DNA from: Allacma fusca
Lineage: Eukaryota; Arthropoda; Collembola; Symphypleona; Sminthuridae
Reading direction: 5' to 3'
NCBI GenBank assembly: GCA_947179485.1
Contig: OX359250.1
Coordinates: 15,792,539 to 15,856,538, forward strand
DNA length: 64,000 nt
The first letter of the stretch is position 1. The number at the start of each line of letters is the position of its first letter. Position numbers and translations under genes: made by a program. The notes beneath the pieces are model-generated. The model searched no databases and had not been told where the DNA came from. It was given only the letters and a program-made list of their open reading frames with translations. Positions 24,806 to 37,251 of this stretch are shown here, piece after piece.

Positions 24806-24854
24806 AAAAAATCATCTGTGATGAGCACTACGTGCTAAGTCACTAGGGGGCGAA
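24806..24854 (+). repeat. Dispersed hairpin repeat, copy 1
   Basis: The segment AAATCATCTGTGATGAGCAC...GGGGGCGAAGC closely matches the reverse complement of 59788-59838. Shorter pieces with CTAAGTCACTAAGGGGCGAAG occur at 26506-26526 and, weakly, at 50203-50216. It contains the stem GCAC-TAC-GTGC. No element ends or target duplications were identified. Confidence 0.6.
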
Positions 24855-25054
24855 GCTCCGGCGGAATGTGGCAACAAGGGCTATTAACAGTAATGTGGTG
24901 TGTACAAGGAAACGTATATTTTAATTCCCCCCCCCCCCGTTATGGTCAGTTATATGTACTGGTCAAAGATGTTAACTGAGGAAAAAAAATAAACGTCACT
25001 TTGCAAGACGAATGAAGCATGCGATATGTAGTACTTTGTCTACATATGTATTGC

Positions 25055-25310
25055 CATAAGTTTATACGTGACTTCATTTAATTTTTGGAGGTCAAACGGA
25101 CGACACGATGTCCTTCAAAAACAATAGGGTTCTTCCTTTTTGCAATTCCGTGTCAACAACAAATCCTACAATAGATGGCGCAAGCTGTACTCCCCATTGT
25201 GGACACATATGCATTACCATGAGTTTATACGTGAGCTCATTTAATTTTGTGAGGTCAAACGGATGATACGATATTCTTCAAAAACAATAGGGTTCTTCCC
25301 TTTTGCATGA
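25055..25310 (+). repeat. Pair of ~90-bp direct repeats
   Basis: The block AGTTTATACGTGA...GGTCAAACGG...CAATAGGGTTCTTCC occurs at about 25059-25143 and again at about 25220-25308. A third, more diverged copy lies at 28440-28540, beyond the two Harbinger-like elements. This suggests that a single older repeat was split by those insertions. Confidence 0.65.
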
Positions 25311-25436
25311 TCTTTCCCGGTAAAAAAAAATTTAGTGTGTAGTAGCAAAGCTTCTGCAGATATCGTGCGGACAATACAGCCTATACAGACAGCCAGACCT
25401 TCGCAATAGGGTCTGTCTACAAGCACTACATGCTAA

Positions 25437-26506
25437 CGGTGGTATTCAAGTTACATTTAAATACTCACACTAACACTAGAACTAGCTTGAGTGTGAATCA
25501 CACAATGAGTGTGAGTACTAGTGGCAATGGAATACAAGTTTCCACCACTCAAAAATAAAACCAGCACTCACATGAGTGACCCATTACAGTTGGGAAACAT
25601 ACGAAGTAATTGTGTGTAAATAGTTACAGGGATTAATGACAAATTCATTTAAATAAACGAATTTCATTCTAAGAACACAGTTTATTATTTTAATTTTCAC
25701 ACACAAATGACACAAATTACCTACAATAATTCTCCCCAAAAACTTCAAATTCTGGACAAGCTAGTTTCCTCCTTTAGGTACATCCGAACGAGGATTTTTA
25801 ATTTCCTTTGTGAAATCCCATGAAAACGTTATTGAAAAAAAACCAATAGTTTTCAACGATGCCAGAGAAAAGGTATGGAAAAAATTGCCAATAGAAGTCA
25901 ACTCCAGCCTCCAACCCTTCAACCCACAGTTGTAAATATTTCGAATATGATTCGGGGAACGGATGGTTGAGAAATGAAAACTGTGTCCGCAATTACTGAT
26001 TGGAATGACCCAGTGGCCAACAATCTTAATGCAAAATATCTGAAAAATAATTGGAACATGCCCACCTTTAGATGATAGTAACTGAGTTGTGACAATCGGT
26101 AACAGGAACGCGTATTCTTAAATCGAAATCTCTCCCGAAATGAATTGTTACTGAAAAGTTCGAAAGGATTCGAAAAATCTTTTAAATGCATGCGGTTCAG
26201 TTTAAGCAGATTTTTGAACTTTTGGAAGAGTTCAAACCGCTTATTGGTTATAATCCGTTTCTCCATCTTTTATTTTTAACAATCAAGTTTTTTATAATCC
26301 GCTAAATTGAAGCACATATGTAAGTACATGCGAGTGGAGAATCTAGGGACCAAATTGGTGACTTAACGCGTCACTCACTAACGCGAGTTTACTCGCTGAG
26401 TGGAGGTTAAGAAAACTGAACCTGAATACCAAAACGCCACTCGCACTCAAATATTTGTGAGTTGAGTGTGGGTTTGAGTGTGAGTGTAGTAACCTGAATA
26501 CCACCC
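25437..26506 (-). mobile_element. PIF/Harbinger-derived element, copy A
   Basis: The ends are GGTGGTATTCAAGTTAC at the left and its inverted match GTAACCTGAATACCACC at the right, flanked by a 3-bp TAA (25434-25436 and 26507-26509). A TWA target is the signature of PIF/Harbinger elements. On the minus strand a frame at 26266-25919 reads ELFSNNSFRERFRF and then LLATGSFQSVIADTVFISQP, matching the N-terminal region of Harbinger transposases (LATGSFQ..VAD..GISQPSVSRI). The catalytic DDE domain is absent, so this is a degenerate internal-deletion derivative that cannot move by itself. Confidence 0.85.
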
Positions 26507-26551
26507 TAAGTCACTAAGGGGCGAAGCGCCACTATGTGATGTATAAACTTA

Positions 26552-28084
26552 TGGTGGTATTCAGGTTGCTACACTCCCACTCAAATCCGCACTCAACTCA
26601 CAAATTTTTGAGTGGGAGTGACGTTTTGGTATTCAGGTTGAGTTTTCTCAACCTCCACTCAGTAAGTGCACTCCCGTTAGTGAGTGACACATTAAGTCAC
26701 CAATTTGGTCACTAGATTCTCCACTCGCCTGAAGTTACATATGTACATGCGTCAATTGAGACTTATTTAAAATAAAGGTGCAGCAAAGGAGCATAACCTA
26801 TCAGCGATTTGAACGCCTCCAAAAGTTTAAAAATCTGTTTAAACTGAACCTCAGGAATTTAAAAGATTTATCAAATCCCTTCGAACTCTTCAGTGACAAT
26901 TTATTTCGGGAGAGATTTCGATTTAGTAAAACCTTATAAGTGCCGCATTCCTGTTACCAATTGTCAAAACTCAGTTACTATCATCTAACGGTGGACATGT
27001 TCCAATTATTTTTCAGATACTTGTCGCATTAAGATTTTTGGCCACTGGGTCATTTCAATCAGTAATAATTGCGGACACAGTTTTCATTTCTCAACCATCC
27101 GTTCCCCGAATCATATTCACAATACCAAATACATCAAATCTCACTTCTCTACCTCGAGATATCTCACGCACAACATGCCCTTCCAGTATATCCGCTTGTT
27201 TGCCAACATCAGGCTTAACTCTCCGACCTTATATACCACCAGAGTTAAGTTCAAACTCTCCTTCCCCAACCATTGCATTGACTGTAATCTCCAGGAACCG
27301 GATAATCTCGTACATCTCCTAACCAGGTGTAGTTTATACAACCTACCTAGACGTTCGATACTAGGAAAATATAATATTAGTGAATATAATTCTGAAATTC
27401 CTCTTCTTGCACTCTTTAGAGACCCCTCCAAAGATTTTATGTGTGATATTTTTAAGTATGTCTACAATTCTACTATTAGGAGTAATCTCCTTTTTTATTT
27501 ATCAAGTTAATAATAATGTATGGATGATATGGGCGCCGCCCGAAAAGAATCCTTGAACCAATAAATAATAATAATAATAATAATATTCACAATACATATT
27601 TACAATTGTGGGTTGAAGGGTGGGAGTTGAATTCTATTGCCAATTTTTTCCATACCTTTTCTTTGGCGTCGTTGAAAACTATTGGTTTTTTGTTTTCAAT
27701 AACGTGTTGAGGGGATTTCACAAAGGAAATTAAAAATCCTCGTTCGGATGTACCTAAAGGAGGAACTTGTCCAGAATTTGATGTTTTTGGGGAGAATTAT
27801 TGTAAGTTGTTTGTGTCATTTTGTGTGTGAAAATTACAATAATAAATTGTCTTCTGCTTTGAATGAAATTGTTTAAATGAATTTTTCATTAATGCCGGTA
27901 ACTACTTATACATAATTACTTCAGATCCCAACTGTAAGGGCTCACTCACATGAGTGCTGGTTTTATTTTTGAGTGGTGGAAACTTGTATTCCATTGCCAC
28001 TAGTACTCACACTCATTCTCTGACTCACACTCAAGCTAGTTCTAGTGTTAGTGTGAGTATTTAAATGTAACTTGAATACCACCG
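26552..28084 (+). mobile_element. PIF/Harbinger-derived element, copy B (inverted)
   Basis: This is a second copy of the same family in opposite orientation, separated from copy A by 45 bp. The ends are GGTGGTATTCAGG at the left and TTGAATACCACC at the right, with a TTA target duplication at 26549-26551 and 28085-28087. The transposase remnant LATGSFQSVI..FISQPSVPRI is readable at about 27037-27115, where it is interrupted by a retrotransposon fragment. Removing that fragment gives an element of about 1.06 kb, matching copy A. Confidence 0.85.
27126..27582 (+). mobile_element. 5'-truncated non-LTR retrotransposon in copy B
   Basis: The insertion is flanked by a perfect 13-bp duplication ATATTCACAATAC (27113-27125 and 27583-27595). 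Copy A shows the corresponding empty site. The open frame through 27510 encodes the end of a LINE-type ORF2: FANIRLNSPTLYTTRV, then the C-x2-C-x8-H-x4-C finger in CIDCNLQEPDNLVHLLTRC. It is followed by about 70 bp of 3' UTR and an (ATA)n tail, as in Jockey/I/R1-like elements. Only the last ~130 codons of ORF2 are present, so the copy is dead on arrival. Confidence 0.88.
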
Positions 28085-28087
28085 TTA

Positions 28088-29439
28088 ATCTATCATCTGA
28101 TCGTTCGCATATAAATGCCCTAAAAGGCCTATAAATAATACCGTTACTAGTGAGCGTTCACTATTGGTCATCAAATATTTTACACATACTCGTGGGGATT
28201 AAAACGTTTCTGGACAACCTCGAGTACGTATACGTCGGTGTCGTTGTTATTATATTGAACAAACAATTAATTTAAATTCCCCCGTATGATCGTAATCAGT
28301 ATGCATGCATACATACATTTTGAAAAATCACACATTCAAATTAAATTTGTGCGACATCTACCCCTTCGCTATGAAAGACAATTTAATAGAAGTAATAATT
28401 ACAGAAGGCGCTAACATCCCCCTCTGCACTTATGTATATGCATGTGTTTATATGTGACGTAACTTAATTTTGTGAGGTCAAAGGGATGAGCCGATCTCCT
28501 TCAAAATCAACAGGTTTCTTACTTTTTACCTTCGCCCCTAAAAATCATTTTATTATGTGCTAAGATTTTTGCTACGACTGTTTATTACCATTAATAACCC
28601 TTGATCTTTACCAAGTTAATTGGATATTTTATGCTCATGCATGAAATGGAATCTTTGGCATATGGCAAAGCATTACTGAAAGACCTCTTGGTACAGTTAA
28701 AAATTTCAGTGAGCCCCGCAGTGGCTTCTGTAATGCTTGTGAGCGTCTCTGCAGGACCTGTCCCATGAGACCGTAAAGTAGGGATTGAACATGTGCGTGC
28801 AAACACTGTCCTTAACATTTCTCACACTGCTTATACATAACTATCAGTTTTGTAGTCCTTCTCTCGGCGTTAAATTAAAGGACTCGTACTGTTCCAAGGA
28901 TATCTTTATATTGCCGGGAACAAAACATTTTCGAATGTCGTTCTGTTGAATGTTGGATCTCACCTCACCTGAAACATTTGGAATTAAAGAAGCATCGAAG
29001 AAACGACTTGGTTAATTTAGGAAATTCTTTTCTAGTTACACAGGTAAAAGTTAATAATTGGGTCTATTTGTATCTTCAAAGATTTCCTATTAATACTATT
29101 AATTTAAGTAATGTTGCTCTTCCTATAATTTTTATATAAAGTGGAGTTTTCGACTTCAGTAAAAATAGAATTTTGTGTGAATATTGAGGTAAGTATTTGT
29201 AATCAAAGTCCCTTGCGGGATTTGTACATGTATGTAGTTGAAACGATTTCGAACGACAGTTTTTTGTTTTAAAGTATTATAATGTCTTTTGGAAGAGTTT
29301 TAGCAAGAGTTAAAGAAGCATGAAGGATGAAGCTATTAAATATTAGTGGTGGGAGGGGAGTGTGAGAAATTGAAGCGGGTATTTTTTTTTTGAGCCGAAA
29401 ATATGGTTTAATTGATATTGGTTTTGTAGAACTGGGACG
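28088..29439. other. Gene-free stretch upstream of INTS2
   Basis: It contains the third diverged copy of the 25.1-kb direct repeat (28440-28540). No coding frame is supported. The INTS2 promoter and 5' UTR must lie near the right end. A splice acceptor-like TTTTGTAG at about 29424-29429 shortly before the ATG suggests a possible non-coding first exon. Confidence 0.35.
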
Positions 29440-32400
29440 ATGTTGCCAGACCCGGCGAATCCGGAAGCATTTCAGTGCATTGAAGCAGGGAATGTGGACG
29501 ATTTGAAGAAATTTACTGCGGATGACTTGAGACCTTTCCTATCCATCCTGGTCAGATCGAGCTTGATCCAGGCGGGAGACTTACAGTGCCGACCTGTGGA
29601 GTTTCGTCAGAAGATTTTAGTATCTTTGTCGGATATTGAGCCTGTGAATAACATCGTGGCTTTGCTTTCCGTAGACTTTCAAACATTGGAAGTTGACGTC
29701 AAGAAGGAGCTCCAGTTGAGGTGAGTATCATGTAACCTAATATTTTGTGACGTTTAGGAAATAATTTGGTATTTTATTTACAGATTATTGCTGTTTTTGT
29801 ATAGTATCATATTGTAATTTTGCGGAATGAATGTGATTATTTTGGCTTCAATTAGACAAAAGTTGGGGAACCGTGAACAGGATAGTGTATTGGTCCAGTC
29901 CCTTCAACATGCGCTAGCAATTGACTACGAGCGGTCGGATGCGACAAGGAGATTAAGATTGGTGCTGTCTGAGCTCTTATTAATCATTTCTCAGGTACGA
30001 ATTTTTGTTGGTATCCTAATTTTGTGATTTGACTTCAGTCAATTAACTTATATGACTGCTTGAATTTTTTTTAGATGCACGAACCACGTCAGGAGTATTA
30101 CATGAAATCTTCTGACTTATTTGACCATTTTGTATATGTTGAAGATGTTTGTGACACGATCAGCATAGCGTTGGTGGAGCTTCCAAATTTATTGTCCATA
30201 TGCGACGTAAGTGGTTTCGGTTGCGTAGCTAACATTGTGTAGATTCAAGTTCGTGTCGTTACAGCATTTTATGAGAAGACCTATGATTTTAATGTTTGTG
30301 TTTTCATTTTACAGGTGTGCGAAGCTATGCTTCATGTTCAGCATGGTCCGTGGATAATTTGTCGGTTAGTTGCAAATATGCCGGATGCTTTCACCGAAGT
30401 ATGCCTTCATCTAATTTCGAATGGGGAGAAATGCGAAGAGGAGACCGAAGGAGGGCTTGTACGCTTAGAAGCTCTTAAACTTTTGTGCAAAATGAATCCC
30501 AGGAACAGTTTGCTGATTCGGTCAAGATGTGTACGCTATTAAATGAATCAATTATATTACTCAATATATCTTGTAGTCTATTCTTAAATTGTCACTTTGT
30601 ATATAGGTTGAACTCTGCCGAATGCCAGCGTTATCCATACTGTTGAGTTTAGGTAAGCACAGGTGCCATAAAGAAAATGAGTATTATTTATTCGTTGTAC
30701 AAAAATTGTTTTATGATCATACAGATGCCGATGTTGAAAACAATCTCATTCCTTTCTTATCTGGTGTACTTCTTGGAAATGACCAACAAGTTCGAAATTG
30801 GTTTTCTTACTACGTCAGGAATGGACAGAAAGTAAGCTATAGTGTGTTAAAGCAGACTATTTTCTTATCAGCCTTACCAGACTTTGTTAATTTAGAAAAT
30901 CTGTATACATCTTCCATCATTTTAGCGAAAAATAGAATCCACAAGTTCTTTGATGCATATGAGAACAGCAGTCTGGACATACCTGAAGACATTGGTCAAT
31001 AGAACGACTAAGGTTATAAAGGCATCTCATGCGGTTCAAGCCTCATCTTTGTTACGGCTGATATGCGCTCTCAAAGGGATTGCTGCGTTTAAGTACGAAA
31101 TTTAATTGGTTTTGGTTGTATATTGTATATACTTGCGTACGCTTGAAACATGTTAATCATTAAAAAATATTTTCATCATAGGTTTACAGATGAAGAAGTT
31201 GATGATTTGGTAAATCTCGTAACTCTGAAAGCTCCAGACTATGGACCTGGACACAGATTTGTTACACTTGGCATTTGCACTTTACTTGCTTGTCCCTCGA
31301 TGGTGTCATTATTGGAACATGAAAAGATAATAATTGAATGGATAAGGTCCTTAATTAGAGAAGATTCGCACACGTGAGTAGATTTAATTCTTTTTTAAAC
31401 AAAATATATTTCTAAAAGTATACAGATACATGATTCTCTTGATGTTAGGTCCGGAAAAGGAAATTCTTCATACGGTGAAATTCTCTTACTCATGGCAATT
31501 CACTTTCACAGCAATCAGTTGAATGCAATATCTGACTTAGTTTGTACGACACTTGGAATGAAAATTCCCATCCGAATCAACACAATGACTCGTATTAAAC
31601 AAATATTTACCCAGGAAATATTTACTGAACAGGTGACTATGCTTTGATGTTACATCGTACATATTTTTGCAGCTCTCAGCAAGCCATTGTTTTAACTTAA
31701 TGCTTTTTACTTTCAATAGGTGATCACACAACATGCTGTACGAGTTCCCGTTACAACTAATTTGAAATCGAGTATTGCTGGTTTTTTGCCCGTACATTGT
31801 GTGTATCAACTTATTAAGTCCAGAGCATGCATGAAACATCGTGTTCCCATTAAGGAATGGGTGTACCGGTAAGGTTAAGGTTTTACATGATCCTACTATC
31901 AATTTTGCGCAATGATTAGTATTACTATGATTTTCTCGAATTTTGACAATTTAAGGCAAATTCTGGCATCCGAACAACCCATTCACCCTGTCATGCCAGC
32001 CTTGATGGAAGTCTATGTACAGTCGATTTTGACTACCACCACAGGGTTCGGTGGTATAACTCCAAAAACGGCAGATATTAATAACGAACCTTTTACTGAC
32101 GAAGAAATATTGAAAGTTTTTCAGTCCATCAATAGTGAAAACTTGGCGGCTCCTCTGCTTGTTCTATACTATGTTCTTCTGTACGAGGACTACCGTCTAA
32201 TCAACTTAAAAACATTAATACTGTCAGGAAAAAAATTCAAAAGTTATTCTGGAAAAATATTCTCCCAGATACCAGTCAAGTTCCTTTTGCAAGAAGCTCA
32301 AAAAGGCCAACACAAATGTGGAGGTATGAAATACTATGAAGACTAATGGCTACTTCAGCTTCATTAAGTTCCATAATTTTGATATTGACGTGTTTAACAT

Positions 32401-34400
32401 TCTTATTCAGGATTATTTCCACCTTTACTCAAGCTTCTGACCACTCATTTCCCTCAGCTCTGTTTAGTTAATGAATGGTTGGGTGAAATTAGCTCTGCGA
32501 ATTTGGAGTGCCGGGATCCTTTAGTTGTTTTGGGTTCTAAGCATTATTTTGATTCTGACGAACCAACGAAAGAAGAAATTAATCAGGGTAGATATTTTGT
32601 TTAATAAATTGGTTTGTAATAATCTTGAGTCGCTCATTCAGCCAACTTGAAATAATGTGTATTTATATTTCAGCATTCGAAATTTGCCCTAATTTTTCGG
32701 CAAAACTTGTGGGAATTTTAGAAGCGTGTAAAAGATTACCACCACATGTTCTCTGGTCACATGCTAATGAGATTGTTTTCAACATTAAAGTTGTCCTTGG
32801 GCCAACTGTTCCGAGAAAAGTGCATGGTAATTAGAAATTAAAATTATTTCTATCCGTCTATTAATTTATACAACGATGGTCCTACTAGTAAAGTCTAAAC
32901 AAAACGTTCTTTTCTGAATAATTTGTAAACTTTTCAGACTTGTACAAAGATGTCTGGTTCCTTCTAAATAATGTGTACCCTCGTCATCTGTGGGAAATGA
33001 CAACAAATGCATTGTTGGATGAGACAACGTATTTAATAGCTGACGACTTAATCCTTGACCCAGTGCAAATTCTACGCTGTGACCCCAGAGTATTTCGATG
33101 TGCCCCGATACTAAGCATTCTTTTGCACATGCTATCAGCTTCAATGTCCGCATCAAAATATTTTTACAACAAGCACTTGCTGGTAAAACAGCTAAGATCA
33201 TGACAGTATTTCGAAAAAATATTGTATTTTTTGTAATGATTATAAAGTTTAAATTGGCTTGTAGGAAAACCATCCTCACGCAGTTACACCTGGCTGTATC
33301 GCTCCTGAGATTGAACGTGACGAACTGAAAACGGCTTTGATAGCCCTTCAAGAAAGTGCAATAATACAGATTTTGTTGGAATGCTGTCTTATACAAAAGA
33401 ATGAGAAGGTAAGTTATTAAAACAATCATAATTTATATAAACATTCAAGAGCTGTCCAAATACTTCTGACAGTAAAGCGAATTAAACAAAATACATTTTT
33501 GTACGTAGTGGGGTGGACACATAACTTTCATCTTGTTCTAATTTTTTTTCAGTCGACAATGGAAAACGATTTATGCCGTCAAGAGGTTCAACAACTGATA
33601 TGTATATTTTTGCATCAGCTATTTATGGCTGATGTCCATTCGGCTAAATTAATTCATTTCCAGGTAAAATTCATTAAGGATATAGACAAATAAGATACGG
33701 TTTATTTTTTTCCATTCACCGGAGGTATATGACGAATACTATTGTACATTTTCAGTCATATCCCATGGAGCTTCTGCCTGTCACAGTTAGAGGTATCCCG
33801 TCGTTGCACATATGCTTAGATTTTATACCGGAGCTATTAGCTCAACCCGAATTAGAAAAACAGGTACGCATCTGTGTTTTTTACACGAAAAATATATACA
33901 GTGTATTTGGATGTACTGTGAATAGATTGAAATTGATCGATTTGTTTTAGTGTTTTGCAATCGTCATGATGTCACACTTGGCTGTGCAGTGTTCATTACC
34001 TAAATCTTACGGTATCGCCAAACATGCAATTGCAACAATGCTTAGCATGGCATCAGGTAACTTGTAGTTTAACTTGAAAATTTTTAAAAATCAATTATTG
34101 TTATTTTCGTATTCACTAAAGGTAATTTTGGTTATTTTAGGCATTGTTTCACCAGAACGAGCCGAGTTTTTCAGTGCTGCCATTCCTTCCTTGTGTCGAG
34201 TGAGCGTAGCGTTTCCTCCTTTGGTTGATGATATAATTGCTTTATTGTTTCAAGTTGCCAAGATATCGAACGCTCAGAATTCGATTGAAAGAAATAGAAT
34301 GAGCCAGGTGGTTCGGAATAAGAAGTTATTTTTTATTTCACAAGAGACGTTCATGAAAATAGTGCAACAATTAGTCCTAAATCGAAAAGTGTGCTACTGA
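29440..34400 (+). CDS. INTS2: Integrator complex subunit 2
   Basis: INTS2 is a scaffold subunit of the nuclear Integrator complex, which cleaves snRNA and paused nascent transcripts on RNA polymerase II. Eighteen exons join in consistent phase to 1,118 residues (human about 1,204). Exon starts are 29440, 29856, 30075, 30315, 30607, 30926, 31182, 31449, 31720, 31956, 32411, 32674, 32938, 33265, 33553, 33756, 33951 and 34141. Conserved blocks run in order: VNNIVALLSVDF, RRLRLVLSELLLI, HGPWIICRLVANMPDAF, LKLLCKMNPRNS, HFHSNQLNAISDLVCTTLGM, FTQEIFTEQVITQHAVRVPV, QLLIC-type HQLFMADVHSAKLIHFQ, LHICLDFIPELLAQPELEKQ. Exon 5 must be cut at 30831 and resumed at 30926. Reading on would hit a stop at 31002, whereas the splice restores RNGQKRKIESTSS. 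The short C-terminus (RKVCY) is the least certain part. Confidence 0.95.
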
Positions 34401-35018
34401 AAAACAAAAACTACTTCTATATATTTTGTGTCTGTCCCAATGATTTGGTATGTGCAAAACCATCATGGACTAGTATATATGTGTGTCGTACGACTGTAAA
34501 CGTACAAAGAATAATAATCTGCGGTAATGTCCCCCCCCCCCATTTGTTTGCAAGTTTTCTAGTATTATCCAGTTACTACCTTAGAAGTGTTCAGGCCCTA
34601 CTAACTATTTTTGAAAGTTCTCTGAACCTCCTTTACTTTGTGTGCAACAATTTTTCGTATATCCTGCTGCATTTGGTTAGAACTTCCGACAGTTGTTGCA
34701 CCGTAACTTCTGTTTTAGAAAACAGATGCGCAGCATTGCCGAGTAATTGCGTACACATAATAATAAATACTTTTATATTTGTTCAAGTTTTTAATAAGAG
34801 ACTTTTACAGTCTGGATACTTTATTGATGGCTAGTATTTGTGTTTTTTAGATTGATTTGGCATTTGTAATTTACGACAGAATAATATCTACTCCTGTCTC
34901 AAGAGTAACTGCGCCGTAGTCAATCCTAGAATCAATAGATACATGTAATTATGTTTTTTCCTATCATTATTTTTCATATGTATTGTTAGCTATAAATATG
35001 AAAAGGACTTGTCGTTTC
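34401..35018. other. Convergent intergenic region, INTS2 / lipase
   Basis: These are the 3' flanks of two converging genes. A C homopolymer of ten lies at about 34531-34540. The low-complexity Thr/Cys-rich frame seen here has no protein character. AATAAA-like signals near 34760 (+) could end INTS2. Confidence 0.4.
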
Positions 35019-37251
35019 TTACGTCTGCATTTGCAAATCTTTATCCATAACCCTGATAGCGAAATGGTTCAGTACTAGATATCTGGGTTGGAGAGATGGA
35101 ATGAGACCACCACGTTTGTACTGCAGTATCACTTGAGGCCTTTCCTCTGTCATTCTTAAGCTACTTGGAACTTCGATCCAACTTGTCAGATTATCTCCAC
35201 CGACAATTTTACCACTAAAATATATATGACATTCGAATAATTTTAACACATTTGTCTTTTAATATTTTAAGGATTAATGTAGCTTACTCTGCGACAGTGA
35301 ACTTATCCGAAACTTTCCCATCTCTTCTGGATCTGATCTGCACCGTCACTGTACCTTGAGTTTTATCTTGTGACGCAGATACTTCAGATTGTGGTTGAGC
35401 GATGTTTACTAAAATAAAGCGAAATTTATTAAGTGTTCCATTAAATTCGTATAGTATTATTTTTAAAGACACTTGAAGGTCTGATTATTCATAGTTATTT
35501 AAATGATCAAATACACTTACAACAGAACGTGCCGTCTTTATCGGTGTTCAAGTAGAATTCTCCAGAAACTGCTGTGCCTCTTGTTTTGTCAGAACCATAT
35601 CCCAACAGGTAACAAGAACCACCAGAGCATTCGGAGAAACATTTGCCCCTAATTTTTAGATATTGAAATTTTAGGTCACAAATTCCAAAAAAATGACAGC
35701 AGCACATACATTTATACCTCCAAATTTCTTACTTGTTGTAGTCACTGTAACTACTGCAGGAATGAGATACAAATGGGCAAGACGATGAAATGGATTCAAC
35801 ATAAAAGTCCACAACACGTGCATGACTGCAGGCCCAGGTGCTTAACGCTCCTGTAAAATAGTAAATGACGTTAGTTAAAATTAGAAAATGTTATGTTAGG
35901 TTTTCATTACCTCCAAACTACTTAATTTTTAACGTCTGTAAAATCTATCCGTACTAACCATCAAAATCTAATGTAATGAATTTAACAATTGACGAGACAA
36001 TATTTCCTAAAGTGTCCTTGCAACCAGGCTGCGATTTCCCACCATTGGGATATATATCAACATGTCCCATTGACTTCTGCATTCCAAGCCCGAATTTCAA
36101 GCCTGTCTCTCCGTTTGTGTGTATCACTTCGACAAATTGAGCATCAGAAGAATCGAGTCGCACTATTGGCTCAGTATCTCCAAAGTAAGGTTCCATCGGA
36201 TCCAAGGCTATTAGATTACAATAATTTCAAAATAGTATACAGTAATTTATTTCTGCATGAGAAAATCTTATTTTTCGTGGTCCCCACCAGTAATGACACC
36301 AAGTCGGCCATCAAGTCTATCTCCGGCATATCCAGCGACATGGGCTCCCATAGAATGGGCAACAATTTGAACATCTCTAGCATTCAAAGTGGTTTTGGCT
36401 TCCAAATATCGAATCATGTAGTTCAACTGGCTTCCAACCAACCGTGCGTTGGCTGTAGCTGACAAATATGGGCTTTTTGCTCCTGGTGCCCAATCCACAG
36501 CAATCAAATTTACGTCTTCCTGTTTTTCAAAAAGAAATTATGTAAATGTAAGTATAACTAATGGCAAATGTTGTAACTACTCCAATCCTAATCTGTAATG
36601 CCTCTGCAATGGTAAAACACCTTCTCCAGAAGTCCATCTTTAGCTTTTTGCATCCAGGGAGAAGTGTGACTGTCCGTGAATCCGTGAATTAGAAAAACTG
36701 TTTTTCTATTGCTATCAAATTTAGAGAATCTCAGTATAGCATCTTTGTCAGGAAGAAGTTCATATCCAGTTTTTTCATCTGCAGTGTCATTTCTGGTAAA
36801 TAAGAGAAAGCGAGTTCCCACTTCATGGGGGGGTTTCGGTAAAGCTGATAGAGGTCTGGCGACAGATGTCCAGGGTCTTCCGTTGCTAAAGCAACCGTAT
36901 TTTTCATAGCAGATTTCTGTATCCTGAATACCTACACCACTGCGCTTCACCACTCTTCCTGTATGAAAGGTACGAATATATAATTTAACGAAAAGACGAC
37001 TCTGAGGTCCCAATTCGGAAATTTTTTAATACGCTAATCTAAGCTAAATGTAAGTATTATGTAGATTTATGGCCTTATAACAACACAGAGCAAAACGTTG
37101 AATTCCAGTAATAAACAATAATATTAAAATTATAAAATTATAAGTAACTTCATATAATACGATATTTAGATGAGTAATAATAAAACTATTGATTACCTTC
37201 AGCGATCCCTGCAATTAAATACGTACAAATCAATATGATTAAGGGTCTCAT
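35019..37251 (-). CDS. Secreted pancreatic-type triacylglycerol lipase
   Basis: This is an alpha/beta-hydrolase of the pancreatic lipase family that hydrolyses acylglycerol or phospholipid esters outside the cell. Eight exons (37251-37197, 36958-36621, 36519-36288, 36207-35959, 35850-35733, 35648-35521, 35408-35288, 35214-35019) give 478 residues. Residues 1-18 form a signal peptide (MRPLIILICTYLIAGIAE). Then come CYEKYGCFSNGRPW, GTRFLLFTR, TVFLIHGFTD (oxyanion strand), the nucleophile site VAHSMGAHVAGYAG, ALDPMEPYF (Asp), GHVDIYPNGG, and TWACSHARVVDFY (His). The triad Ser-Asp-His is complete. The nucleophile elbow has Ala where the family usually has Gly (GxSxG). The C-terminal exons resemble a PLAT domain. 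Nothing suggests a pseudogene. It may be a digestive or yolk-lipid enzyme. Confidence 0.93.

Larger units (their letters stand above)
24208..25436. other. Gene-free repeat-bearing stretch
   Basis: There is no coding signal. It holds a C homopolymer run at about 24928-24938, one copy of the dispersed GCACTACGTGC/GGGGCGAAG repeat (24806-24854) and the paired 90-bp direct repeats described separately. Confidence 0.45.

Noticed and set aside
30832-31002. Continuation of the INTS2 exon 5 frame to a stop, suggesting a truncated protein
   Set aside because: A GTAAGC donor at 30832 and TTTTAG acceptor at 30921-30925 remove it and restore conserved sequence.
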